From positions 756,501 through 820,500 of the forward strand of contig CP114488.1 of the NCBI GenBank assembly GCA_027186245.1: a stretch of DNA of 64,000 bases. Direction: 5' to 3'. Below the pieces are notes generated by a model, which worked only from the letters and a program-made list of their open reading frames with translations, was not told where the DNA came from and did no database searches. Each line of letters starts with the position of its first letter. Position 1 is the stretch's first letter. The translations under genes were made by a program, and so were the position numbers. Shown here piece by piece: positions 10,687 to 21,774 of this stretch. This stretch comes from Coriaria nepalensis (Eukaryota; Streptophyta; Magnoliopsida; Cucurbitales; Coriariaceae).

Positions 10687-12476
10687 TCAGGCTTGGGTAC
10701 CCCTTTCTTCTTCCTCAATAGTGAATGTATCACAAGGCAAAACCCGAACTCGATGATCCCGTCCCACTGAAAACTCCAAAGAAGCATCCATTATGCTGTC
10801 TTCATACTGTTCTTGACTCACCACACTTTGCTTCTGAAGCTGAAGTGCATATTCCAAGTCCCATAACACATCATGCATCGAATGCCTTTCCGCCCCATTA
10901 CCTTGCAAACACTTCTCTACCAGTTCAGCAAATTTTCTTAGCGAATTGGGATTAATTTCACCTATTAAAACTTGATCCATAATCTTCTCTACTTGCTTCT
11001 TCTTTACCCAAATCATTCCCCGTTCAGCTAAGTTGATTTCCTCCTTTTGTACCAAGTCCGTTTTCAGAATAGCTGGTCTACCACAAATAACTTCAAGAAG
11101 TACTACTCCAAATCAGTACACGTCCGATTTTTCCGTTAACTGTAGAGAAGTGAAATATTCAGGATCAAGGTAACCAAAACCACCTTTTATCCCAAATGTA
11201 TCACGATTTTGCTGCATGGCTTGGCTTTGAAAGACCAAAATTGGAAACTTTTGCTCCAAAATCTCGATCGAGCAATATGTTTGTTGACTTGACATCTCTA
11301 TGAATTATATATAGCTCCATTGGGACTGGTGTGTAATTAATTAAGCTCCTTTGCTGCTCCAATGCAAATTTCAAGTATTTGTTTCCACGACAATTCAGAT
11401 GGTGCAATTAAGGACCTGGAATTAGAACTGTCACTGTAAAGATGGTCTCTTAGAGTACCATTTTCCATAAATTCATAAACCAAGATCATCTCGAGCCTTT
11501 CATTACAATACCCAATCAATGAAACCGGATGTCGATATAGGATTTCAGACAGGACAGAGATTCTAGCAAACCTTTCCCGTGTCTCGATTCACTTCTCTTT
11601 ATTGCTACTTCCATTCGACGAAGATTTCCTTTATACACTACCAAATCCTCCCTCGCCTATTAACCATTCTCCGCTGAAATTCCTAGTTGCTTGTTTTATT
11701 TCAGATAGAGGTTTCCTTTAGCCAAGGCTTGAGTCAGGCAAAATCGACAAATTCGGAGGATTTTCGACTAACAAGTCATGAGAACTTCTACCAATCTTTG
11801 ATTTCTTAATTTTCACAACGAGCAGACCTACCGTTACCACTATGAAAATGGCGATAAAAGCCAGAACAGCCCAAACGGATCCAATTATGACAAAAAGCTG
11901 CTTTCTTTTTTCTCCTTCCCTGATGCAGTATTTGGATGAACAAGCTCCATAATCTCCAACCCATTTAAGAAGGCATTCTTGGTATAAGAATCAGTTCTGG
12001 GTCCCACACTAATTGTCAAAAACCCGGAATCATCTGAATCAACTCCAAAATCCATGTAAAAAGGCGAACCAGATTGCTCAAATTTCTCATGTGGATCAAT
12101 CCGAAATTTATAGATATTGAAATTGAACGTGATAGAATTATATACAGGACTAACAATATCAAAGAAATGAGCCCAACTAGATGCCTTGAAATCTTACTTA
12201 CATCAAACCTCCAAGTTATGTTTAAAAAATTAGACTGGTTAAGTTATGGTTAAGGTTTTCGAATGGTTCACCTTTTTCCAGTGGAGAAAGAAGAAGAGGA
12301 TGTCGGAGGTTGGACGTCTCCGACGAAAACCCGGCCAGGATCGACAAGAATGTCGTCTTCAGAACCGCAGTTGATGAAGTACTTTCCGGGAAGAGTGTAT
12401 ACAGAGAGGAGAGTAAGGAAGAGACAGAAATGTAGAGGAAAGAAAAGGAAGAGAAATTTTGAAATTGAAGCAGCAT
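10687..12476 (-). pseudogene. Decayed CrRLK1L (malectin-like receptor kinase) copy
   Basis: Pieces of a malectin-like receptor kinase appear in order on the minus strand but in different frames. A signal-peptide-like start is at 12476. A malectin-like start (YFINCGSEDDI, then RVFVGDV) is at about 12290-12390. A membrane helix (FIAIFIVVTVGLLVV) is near 11830. Kinase parts are VYEFMENGTLRDHLY and IIHRDVKSTNILL (11290-11520), GGFGYLDPEYF, then a C-lobe frame at 10687-11055 with RHSMHDVLWDLEYALQLQ. Lesions include a frameshift after the start, loss of most of the first malectin-like half, NFG in place of DFG, and a stop codon right after SDVY at about 11115, where Ser-Phe-Gly is expected. It was full length once, and intron-free like the intact neighbour. 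Confidence 0.88.
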
Positions 12477-13683
12477 TTTTTATCTTTTAAAATTATCTAC
12501 AGAAAAAGGGAGAGGAAGAAGAAGAAGAGAGTGGGAAAAATGGAACCTGTTTTTTATATTTGGAGCGCTTTTTCTTAGCCGTTAACTGTCGTGGACGATT
12601 GAGGACGATTCAGTAATCTGTTTTCTTTAACTTAAGATATTAATTGTTAATAATACAATTAATATGTATAAAAATTAATCAACTTTTTTAAATCACCAAA
12701 TTAAGTAAGAAAAAAAAAAAAAACGACCCAGGAGAGAGTTACTGTCCAGTCGTCAAAAGACCTAAGATCCACAGCCATATCTTTAAAAAAAGTTAGAACT
12801 TTTTAACAACTGCATCTTTTTACTATCAATCAATTGCATCTTTTTTACTGTGATAATGTTCATGTATCCAATCCTACTTCTGTGAAAGTGATTGATTAAT
12901 TATTGGGTGGGGAAAACAGAGAAAATGTGAGTTGCTAAATTGCTTTACAGATCAAAAGTATTATGAAAGGGATGAGAACAAAGATACAAAGGGGGAAATG
13001 GATCAAAAGCAAAGCTTTCCACTTCTCCCATGCATTATTACTTTTCTGGGTCTTCTTCTCCTTTCCTACATTTTTCTTTTTTCATTTTTCACGAGGATAA
13101 GAATTTTCAACTAAGTCAACAAATAAAAAGGATACCCACTAGCTGTTACAGATACCTTGTTAAGAATACAAAGAACAACATGTTACTTGGTTTGTATGAA
13201 AATATAACACTATTACATAAAGCGACACATAGAGTGTTAGTTGAATTTGAGATTGAGATTTGAAACGTAAAAAAAAAGAAGATATTTTTTACTTTTTGGG
13301 ATTTATTTTTAGATCTAATAATTTTTAGAATATAATAAATTTTTATGAAATTGTATCAAACAAAGTAAAATTCTACTGATATATATAAGAACATTTTTTT
13401 TCAATAGTAGAAATATGAGAAGAAACTGGTATTTATTGATAAAAATAGTTATACCGTTTCACCATAGTTATTGCTCAATAACACTTCTTATTAAGCACAC
13501 ACCCTAAACAGGTACAAAGACATAGTACAGACAAAGCTACACTTAAAGAAACTACAACATAGTGAAAAATAACATCATTCCACAGTACATATAAAGAAAC
13601 TAAAACATAGAAACTAAGTAAGAACACACCCATACAGATGCAGAATCGATCGAAATTATATTGGATAATCATCAATCTTCATC
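12477..13683. other. Spacer between CrRLK1L pseudogene and intact gene
   Basis: AT-rich DNA with a poly-A run at 12709-12723. It is presumably the old promoter of the pseudogene plus the 3' flank of the intact copy. Short frames at 12932-13263 have no recognisable motif and are not called. Confidence 0.5.
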
Positions 13684-16125
13684 TCAAAAGAATGATGAAC
13701 TGGCATTTGCATCAGAAGTACTACCATTTCCATTTTGACTCAGGTTGTAGGAGCTACTCATACTACTATGATCCATCGCCATAGTTAAAGTAATGGTACT
13801 ATCATCCTTCCCATCCCGAACCATCGCGTTTTCTTGAAGCTGCAAAGCATAAGTCAAATCCCATACGACATCATTCATCTTAGGCCTCTCAAGACCACTT
13901 TCTTTCAAGCATTTCAAAGCAGTATCCAAAAACTTACTTAATGAAGCCGGGCTAATCGTATCAATTAACATCGGATCGATAAGCTTATTGACTTGTCCTG
14001 TCTTATGACAATACTTAGCCCAGTCCGCTAAATTCACTTCCTTTCCCGATCCATTTCTAAGTATTGCGGGTCGAGCGGAAAGTACTTCAAGAAGGACAAC
14101 TCCAAAAGAGTAAACATCTGATTTATCAGTCAATTGGGCTGTGTTGAAGTATTCCGGGTCGAAATAACCACATGTACCTTTCGGTCCAGTAGCGTGTTCG
14201 TCTTCAAGATCCACAAGACTCAATTTTGAAAGCCCGAAATCAGCAACTTTTCCAACATTATCTTTGTTCAACAAAATGTTTGTTGTTTTCACATCTCTAT
14301 GAATGATTTTCTCTGACGGACCAGTATGTAAATAGTCGAGCCCTTTTGCTGCATCTATACAAATATCAAGCCTTTTCTTCCATGAAAATTCCGAACGAGA
14401 AGATTTTCTCTCAAAAGAACCATCTTTGTTTTCATGATAAAGAACGTCCCTTAAAGTTCCATTTTCCATAAATTCATAAACCAAAATCATCTCGGACTTG
14501 TCATCACAATACCCAAATAAGAACACAAGATGCAAATACCGGATTCTGGATAAGATCTTGACTTCATTTTCAAATTCCGTAAATCCTTGACCATGTGCTG
14601 CTCCTACACTTCTTTTCACTGCCACTGCTTGGCCTCCAATTGTTCCTTTATAAACCTTTCCAAATCCACCTTGACCAAGTACTAAGTTCTCATCGAAATT
14701 ATTAGTGGCGCGTTCAATCTCTTTAAATGATATCTTCAACTCGAGATGTAGATTCGGGTCGAGAGACAGAAGGTCATGAGATGGCTTTCCTTTCCGGCCT
14801 CTAGCAAAGTACATAAAGAATGCCACCATGAAAACAACCATCGAAGCAAGACCAGTCACGACCAAACCGACAATTAAGTGGTAATTGCTTTTATTCTTCT
14901 TCGGCTCCTCCTTTATGAGAAGAACTTTATCTGCTTTTCTGATCAATTCCATAATCTCTATCCCATTGAGAAAAGCATTATGATCTATTGAATCATTACC
15001 AAGGCCTATGCCCATATTCAAAAACCCGGAATCATCCGAAACAACAGCCATATCATAGTAAAATGGAGCAGCTAATCTATAGGCACTTCTTTCTTCTGGG
15101 TTGATCGTAAAACTAAACTTCTTGTAGATAAAGAAAATAAACTGCAGCTGACCAAGCACTTTGCTTATAACATCACAAAAGTGAATCCTAACATAGTATG
15201 TAGTGTTCTTGCTCACCTTGAAACCCCAAGTTATGTTAGAAAAGTTGCTGTTTAATTCCTTTGCACTATTGTACACAAACGTAGGAGCTACAAGTGCAGT
15301 CAAACCAACCCCATATTCTATTGTACCGCTAAAACTTGGACTTTTCTTTGCAGCTGCCGGGTTCAATAAGTATTCATCATCTGGTTCCCAATTCCTCCAC
15401 AAAGTATCGTTATCCTGAGTAAGCATATCACCTCCAACATTAATCCTATAAAGTGGCTTTAATGTCTTGCCAAGTAAGGAATAGTATAAAATATCATTAC
15501 TTGTACTTTCAGGAGTAACTTTATAAGCATTTTTCGGGATGAACAATTCAGAAGCGTTTATAACTTCTATTGCATTCACAAAAGCCAGAGACGGTTTCCC
15601 AGAAGGTTCAAAGTAAAACCCAAACCTTCCTTTACTTATATCAAGCAAGAACTCACGAACACTAGTGTTTTGCTGGGCAGTAAAGTTCGATAAAAGCTCA
15701 TGATCAGGAACAGAAACACTGAACCGGGCTTTAGCAAGCGATGAGAGAGCGTAAAAATGCAGACGCACGATGTACTTTCCAGAGTTGTTGATCGAAAAGA
15801 CGTACCAGGTAGGGCTACTGAAAACTCTTGCTGTCTGATTGACGGGTTCCGGTCCGGTTGTTTCCGACATGCTGGTTTCTTTGACAACCCGGCTTTTTCC
15901 TGGGTTGATATCCAAAGAGCCATGATAGTCCACATCACCTACGAAGACCCGGTCTTTGCCAAAGGCGGTATTGGTCGAGTCTGATCCACAGTTGATGAAG
16001 TAAGTGTCAGGGATGTCACTCTGACCAGCTGATGGGAGAAGCAGAAGTGAAGAAAGTAGAGGGGGTAAGAGAAGGTGAAGTGTGTTGTAGAAATTCATTC
16101 TATGCAAGCTGCTTAGCATTTCCAT
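13684..16125 (-). CDS. CrRLK1L family malectin-like receptor kinase
   Basis: Intron-free frame; from the ATG at 16125 it encodes 813 residues. An ATG at 16230 would add 35 residues, but the paralogous pseudogene at 16525 begins MEMISCH, aligning with MEMLSSL here, so 16125 is preferred. Order: signal peptide ending near PSAGQS, two malectin-like halves (DTYFINCGSDS, RVFVGDVDYHG; later YRINVGGDML), membrane helix (LIVGLVVTGLASMVVFMVAF), and kinase. Kinase residues are intact: [45 protein letters not shown]. The loop usually reading HRHLVSLIGYC is RYLHLVFLFGYC. The family (FERONIA, THESEUS, HERCULES) sits in the plasma membrane and often reads cell-wall pectin or RALF peptides. Closest remembered type is Arabidopsis At2g23200, of unknown ligand. 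Confidence 0.93.
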   Translation of the reverse strand: MEMLSSLHRMNFYNTLHLLLPPLLSSLLLLPSAGQSDIPDTYFINCGSDSTNTAFGKDRVFVGDVDYHGSLDINPGKSRVVKETSMSETTGPEPVNQTARVFSSPTWYVFSINNSGKYIVRLHFYALSSLAKARFSVSVPDHELLSNFTAQQNTSVREFLLDISKGRFGFYFEPSGKPSLAFVNAIEVINASELFIPKNAYKVTPESTSNDILYYSLLGKTLKPLYRINVGGDMLTQDNDTLWRNWEPDDEYLLNPAAAKKSPSFSGTIEYGVGLTALVAPTFVYNSAKELNSNFSNITWGFKVSKNTTYYVRIHFCDVISKVLGQLQFIFFIYKKFSFTINPEERSAYRLAAPFYYDMAVVSDDSGFLNMGIGLGNDSIDHNAFLNGIEIMELIRKADKVLLIKEEPKKNKSNYHLIVGLVVTGLASMVVFMVAFFMYFARGRKGKPSHDLLSLDPNLHLELKISFKEIERATNNFDENLVLGQGGFGKVYKGTIGGQAVAVKRSVGAAHGQGFTEFENEVKILSRIRYLHLVFLFGYCDDKSEMILVYEFMENGTLRDVLYHENKDGSFERKSSRSEFSWKKRLDICIDAAKGLDYLHTGPSEKIIHRDVKTTNILLNKDNVGKVADFGLSKLSLVDLEDEHATGPKGTCGYFDPEYFNTAQLTDKSDVYSFGVVLLEVLSARPAILRNGSGKEVNLADWAKYCHKTGQVNKLIDPMLIDTISPASLSKFLDTALKCLKESGLERPKMNDVVWDLTYALQLQENAMVRDGKDDSTITLTMAMDHSSMSSSYNLSQNGNGSTSDANASSSFF

Positions 16126-16230
16126 TGATGGTTTCCAAAGTGTTGCTTGCTTTATTCTCAGTGGGAAGAGGATGGGGATGATAAAGTTGGGCAGGAGACA
16201 ATAATTGATGTAAAAGCTTGTATATTCCAA

Positions 16231-16524
16231 ACTAAAAAGAAAGACTTACCAACCTGTTGAGTACTGTTTTCAACTTTTATGATTAGTAATTTATTTATTT
16301 TATTCTTTAAGTTCAAATTATATTCAAGAAATATTTAGAGAAGTAATGATTTACGGTATTCTCATTACCGTATCTAAACAAAGCATTTTGCTAAAAATCA
16401 TTGAATTCCTGGAGTTCAATGATTGGTCTCTCTTTCACATAAAAAGCATTTTGCTATTCATCGTTAGCATCTATCTGCTACGCAGCTTTACTCCATTTTC
16501 TTTCTGCTTCAAAAACTTTACTCC
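16231..16524. other. Short divergent spacer between CrRLK1L copies
   Basis: Only about 400 bases separate the starts of the intact minus-strand kinase and the plus-strand relic, a head-to-head arrangement. The 16350-16480 stretch contains two copies of a short AAAGCATTTTGCTA word (16381 and 16443). No gene is seen. Confidence 0.4.
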
Positions 16525-17456
16525 ATGGAAATGATAAGCTGCCATATGATTCTCCTCCTCTCTTCCCTCCACTTCTTGTTTCTGCTTCTTTCATCAGCTT
16601 ACAGTAATTTCACTGAAAACTACTTCATTCCCGACAGCTACTTCATCAACTGTGATTGGACACCAACACCAGCTTTGGCCATGACCCGCTTTTCTTCGGT
16701 GACATAAATTATCATGGATCTTTGTTTATTAACCCAGGAAAAACAATCTGGACCTTGCTAAAGCTCTCAGTTCAGTGTTTCTGTGCCCAGATACAATCTA
16801 CTTTCGAACTTTACAGTAAGCAGCAAGAAACTTGTCAATGCTGTCATATGTGAGTTCTTGTCATATCTGCACACTGGTCTGTCACCGGTAATCATCCACA
16901 GGGATGTGAAGACAACTAACATTTTGTTAGACAAGGATAATGTGGCTAAACTTGCAGATTTCGGTCTCTCGAAATTGGATCTTCCCGATCCAAATCATGA
17001 AACCACAGGCATAACAGGATAATGTGGCTATTTCGATCCGGAATACTTCAACTCTGCTCAATTGACTGAGAAATCTGATGTTTACTCTTTTGGTGTAGTA
17101 CTCCTTGAAGTAGTTTCTGATAGACCTCCAATTATGAATAATGCAGAAGCGAAAGAGGAATCGGATTTACCCGAATAAGCAAAGCGTTGTGAAAAGCAAG
17201 ATTGACTTGATAAACTTGTCGATACTTGGTTAATGGATTCAATCATCCCTATAGTTCATTAAACAAGTTTGTGGATACTGCTTTCAAGTGCTTGAAAGAA
17301 AGCAGTTTAGAGAGGCCTACAATGAATGATGTAATATGGGAATTACAATATGCATTGCAGCTTCAAGAAAATGGAATGCTTAGAATACAAACTGATGAAA
17401 GCACCATTTGTACCGACTGGGATTTCTCATTACCTAATGAGTCCATATTTTTTTAA
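16525..17456 (+). pseudogene. Internally deleted CrRLK1L relic
   Basis: Starts MEMISCHMILLLSSLHF with a signal peptide and DSYFINCD, then shifts frame to GDINYHGSLFINPGKT. After about 100 codons it jumps directly into the kinase C-lobe: [27 protein letters not shown], a stop replacing the Thr-Cys of the activation segment (near 17020), [21 protein letters not shown], a further stop near 17178, and LERPTMNDVIWELQYALQLQ. About 1.5 kb of ectodomain, membrane helix and N-lobe present in the neighbour is missing. The retained pieces resemble the intact gene at 13684-16125 closely, so this is a duplicate that decayed after an internal deletion. Confidence 0.9.
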
Positions 17457-17926
17457 TCAATCAACAAAATTAATTTTACCTAATTTTTATTTATTTTTTA
17501 AATATTTTTTTAATTCTGAAAAAAAATATAATTTTCTAAACCGTAATGAAAATAATTTTTAAAATTTTTTTCTCCGAAAAATAGAACCAAATAATAAAAT
17601 GAGAATAAATTTCACTCCATCACATGCTCTAAAAATGAAACTAAACCAACTCTTATAATTTATCGGTAACCAAGAAGGGTTTGAGATTCTTTTAAAACAA
17701 ACAAGCCCACATTCATATTGTGGGCCAGAAGGATGCAGTACACCAAAACCCAGACAAAAACCCATTTAAACTCAAAGAGCCCAAGTGACAAGACAAGCCC
17801 GTTAACAAACACCGAAACGTCCCACATAACCAGCTCGTAATATATACATGCACCGACTTTAACCACCATTATAAACAAGCAAACACCAAAAAAAAAAAAA
17901 CAAAGAAAGTCAAACAGAAACTGATC
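17457..17926. other. Spacer before the MEE59-like gene
   Basis: AT-rich poly-A/T DNA to about 17600, then a more balanced leader or promoter stretch with GGGCC/GGCCC words (17723, 17765-17800) that resemble TGGGC-type motifs of housekeeping promoters. No gene seen. Confidence 0.4.
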
Positions 17927-18798
17927 ATGGTCGAAAACTTCCTACCGGCGAAAAACAAGCCCGGTCGGAGCGACGAGATCGTAGAAGAAGATGAACAGAA
18001 AAGAGTAACTGACCAGATCAAAGCCCAGTTCGAATCCATGGCGCCTAAACGGCCCATCAAGCCCAACAGAAGCGAATCCGATCATCTTCACTCATCTGCA
18101 GAGGCGGAGCAGTTCAGCACTCTACAAGACAGCATTGACATCCCTGAGCTTGACAAGCTCCGATCCCTCCAGTCTCAATCCTCTGTATGCAACCTCTCAC
18201 TAATCCCATGTACTCTCTCTCACACAGCCGTCCGATCTCATCGTAAATTCTCTCTGTTGTGTATTTCTTCAGGGTTTACTAATTTTAGCGGAAGAGAGAG
18301 ATCATAGATCAAATATAGTGGATGATCAGGAATATGTAGAGACCCAGTACTATAAGGAGCTGGATTCAATCGAAAAACAGCATCACACGGTTCGTTTTCT
18401 TCAATCTTAATTCTTTCTTTCTTTCTTTCTTTTTTACTGTATCTGTTTTAATGAGCAGACAGGAAGTGGGTTTATAAAGGTGGAAAGAGGAGGTGGTGAA
18501 AATAATGGGTATGGACTTTTGGAGGTGGGAAATGGGTTTGATCATGATCATGATCATGGTCGGAAAGTTTTATACTCTGCGGGCAAGATCAGGAGTAACC
18601 CTGCAACAAATGACTGGGTCCCTGATGATGTCGATGATGATGATCATCAGGTAATAGATTTGTTATGAACAATGTAACAACTTGTGTTCAACTTGTGTTG
18701 TGTGATTGATGAAATTGTCAATTGTGTTTTGACAATGTTGTTGCATGCAGATGATCTTATTTAAGTCGTCGAAGCCCAATCGAAGTGAGAATTCCTAG
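17927..18798 (+). CDS. MEE59: MEE59-like small conserved plant protein
   Basis: Four phase-0 exons, 17927-18184, 18273-18389, 18459-18650 and 18751-18798, give 204 residues. The start reads MVENFLPAKNKPGRSDEIVE; exon 1 also has AQFESMAPKRPIKPNRSES. Exon 2 is acidic (NIVDDQEYVETQYYKELDS). Exon 3 is Gly/His/Asp-rich and holds GKIRSNPATNDWVPDD. The last exon ends SSKPNRSENS, so a KPNRSE word appears near both ends. The layout agrees with my memory of MATERNAL EFFECT EMBRYO ARREST 59 (At4g37300), a small protein of unknown biochemical role named from an embryo phenotype. No signal peptide, membrane helix or enzyme motif is visible. The exon 2 donor, ACG/GTTCGT, is weak. A (GATCAT)-like run near 18540 encodes DHDHDH. 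Confidence 0.8.
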
Positions 18799-20369
18799 CA
18801 AGTGCAAGAAAAAAGGTTGTATTATGTTTTGTTGGTAATATATGGAAGCTTTGGATGAGGATGCGTTTGTGAAACATGTAAGAAATTTGGAGTTGTTGTT
18901 AAGTTTAATGCAAGTTATTAAACCACCTACCTGTCTGTGTCTGTGTCTCAAGTCTCAGCTGCTTGTTGTTCTTATCCATTTGCCCTATAATTTTCTATTT
19001 CTTCCGGTATTATTCATTTAATTATCTTAACATACTTAAACGATAATTGTAATGATTAAGAAACAGAAGGAAATTAGAATATGCAATCATCTTAGAATTT
19101 CTTGAGTAATAAGTAAATAACAAAAGATTTGTTGGTGTTTCTAGTTTCTTCTACTACACATGTTGTCTTGCTTTTGGATTAAGATATGCACATATTTATA
19201 TGCTATGTTGGCACAGATGCAATTCTGCAAGTACATTTAAATCTTCGTGAGAGATTATATATGTATGGGAATCTCTGGTGTAAATGTGTTTCAAGGATCT
19301 CGCCTGTTAAGTATATACTTCAGAGTTGAGAGTAAACAAGATTCTCAACTTTTATTGATTGCAACGAGATGACAGACATCACCATTGAAACTTGATGCAT
19401 TCATATCTTCCGTCTCCCTCAGAATTATCGAAAACCTTATCTGCTCTCGTCACGTTGCATTGATGAATTGATGTGCCAACACCTCCTCCACCTCCCCCTT
19501 TATCAGCGAGCCCCCTCCCCCTCCCCCTGTTCAATCCTAAGTAGAGGATAATCCTGTCAATTGGGTAGAAAATGTTGTTGATCAAATGGGGTTGAATTCA
19601 GCAAGAAGTTTAAAATACTAGAGGCAGCGTGAAAAATGGTGGTCTGGGCAAGAAATGGATGAGAAGGAGAGCCTTTTAACTCGAGAGATTTTTGAATTAT
19701 CTTATACTTGGGAAGTTTATAAGATTCTTATAGATGAGATTTTGACCTTAGAGATCATATCGAAGTTTATAAAATTATCATATGGTTTAATGTTATGAAT
19801 TAATGTGTAAGACTTTTCATATTATTTTAACCTGACAATAAATTGGTATAGAGTTTTGATTGACTCTTTCATTAAACTAAAAATTCAGTTTGTTGTCAGT
19901 TCCCGAGGGCCAAAACACTTGCGAAACAATAATTATACAAATCATTAAATGACTATACTGATCGGGTTCAGAAATAGGCTCAGAGGGAGGATGGACCGAC
20001 TCGTTCATATAATAAGCCTATGCATCTGGCTGTTCCTGAGAATGAACTTCGGCCGTTGTAAAGCACTCAGAAGCCAAATTTCGGCTAACCGAAGAAAATA
20101 AATAAATTTAATAAGTAAAAAAAAAAAAAGGTTAAGATTAATAGAAGCGCGTTAAGTCAACATAGAAGGCTGGCTGGACTTTCTATAAATGCAACTCCCT
20201 TAAAACCGCCGTACGGGAGAAGTAAGAAAGTTTCTAGAAATAATACCCCGTCAAATACTTTAAATAAATAAATATATATATATATATATTCAGAGCTTAG
20301 AAGAGAACGCTAACTGCAGGGAACAATTGGAATCTGGGTCGGGTGGTGGGTTTTTTCACAACCATATTG

Positions 20370-20407
<38 letters not shown>

Positions 20408-21774
20408 CTGCAACTGCTTTGTCTGGTTCTTCTCGGAATCCATTTTCCATTGATTGTTGCATTTGAGGTAGGGTTTTCTTATTCTTCTTCTTCGATTGAT
20501 CTTGTTAGGGCTTTGTAGAGTTTTTAATATTGTTTTTGATTGATTTTAGCTCTACCTGCTCTGCGTTCAGCTGTCTGTAAATTTTCTTGAGGTTTGTTTA
20601 ATGATCAAGCTACTTTGTTTTAGCTGTCATGCGTCGAAATTTGATGCGCCATATCGCCATTTCTTGTTATAGTGATGCTCCTGTTTTGAAATTTGGTAAT
20701 ATGAATAATCACATAACAAAAAACAAGCCAAAATATTGATCAGGATTCTCAAATAATTTGATTTTTTTAAACTTTCTTCTTTTATAGGTATTTGCTTGAG
20801 TTTTGAATTTGATATTTTGTTCAAATGCTTGAGCGTTACGAACGAATGAGTTCTCAAGTCTTTTAAATCAATTTCTCAGCCAATTATATCCTTTTCTGCA
20901 AAAAAGACAACGCTGAGGTTATAGTTGATGTCTTTCTTCCAAGGATGAAAAATTTTGCGTCATGATCAACTCTTATCTGAATTATGTTCCTACTTTTATT
21001 AATTCTAATATTTCGTAGGTTGTATTTGTACAGCATTGTGCTTGAAAGAACTTCCCTTTCGAGGAAGTTTGTAAGCTTGGATCCTTGCTTGTGTGAAGGC
21101 GCATGGTGGTTGGTGTCTATGGATGACAAAATGTTCTCTCTTCATTTATATGGTTGTATTTAGCTTCCAGAAGATCCGGAGATTGATGTGATTTTAGATT
21201 AATACTCCTTTGTTTTAGCAAAGGTAACAAACACTATGCTCTTTATCTTTCTCTGGTCTGATAAAGACGCCGTTGCAATTTTTTCTTCAACCTTGGTGGG
21301 TGGATTATAGATATTTAATACTTTTATCAATATACCTCTTTTGTTCAAGAAATAGAACCATAGATCTTGAGAAGCTGCGATTAATGTCCTAGGACAAGGC
21401 CAATTTTGGTCTAGGTAGATAGAATCATCTTGATAGAAAATATGAGTGGACAACAATCATCTTTTATGCAATCCAAGTATTTATTGACCGGAGTTTATAT
21501 ATATAAATTTGGCTCCCAATCACCCTTCAATTTTTCACTACTGATATTATGCAAGGATAATAATCATAAGCAGTAGAGTCTAGATGGAGTTCCCTTCTAG
21601 TATACTTATGTGTAGTGTATTTGACTATAACTGATTGTGTCTGGTGTTTTTTCATTACTTGCCACTTGCCATAGATACTGTTACTTATGAATAGATCATT
21701 ATTATCATTCAAATAAATCTACAGAAATTATTATTTTTCAATCTAAAGAAATTTTCTACAATGAGTCAGACATA
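18799..21774. other. Spacer, then promoter and 5' leader of the U-box gene
   Basis: 18799-20100 holds no supported gene. A CT-rich stretch at 19485-19530 encodes only a low-complexity frame. 19940-20100 has a GC-richer patch with CGGCC/TTCGGC words resembling an old insertion. From about 20290 a transcript leader is plausible: a GA run, then donor GTAGGG at 20468 and acceptor TCAG at 21766-21769, only five bases before the ATG. That gives a likely 1.3-kb intron in the 5' UTR (inference). Confidence 0.45.
20373..20405 (+). repeat. (GA)n microsatellite in the likely leader of the U-box gene
   Basis: About 16 AG units without interruption, 60 bases upstream of the inferred 5' UTR donor. GA runs of this kind are bound by BPC/GAGA-type factors in plants; here the role is unknown. 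Confidence 0.8.

Noticed and set aside
16126..16230. Longer start of the intact CrRLK1L kinase
   Set aside because: Adds 35 residues before the signal peptide; the relic's start aligns with the ATG at 16125.
19379..19585. 68-codon minus-strand frame with Gly/Arg run
   Set aside because: Low complexity from a CT-rich stretch; no acceptor/donor context or known motif.
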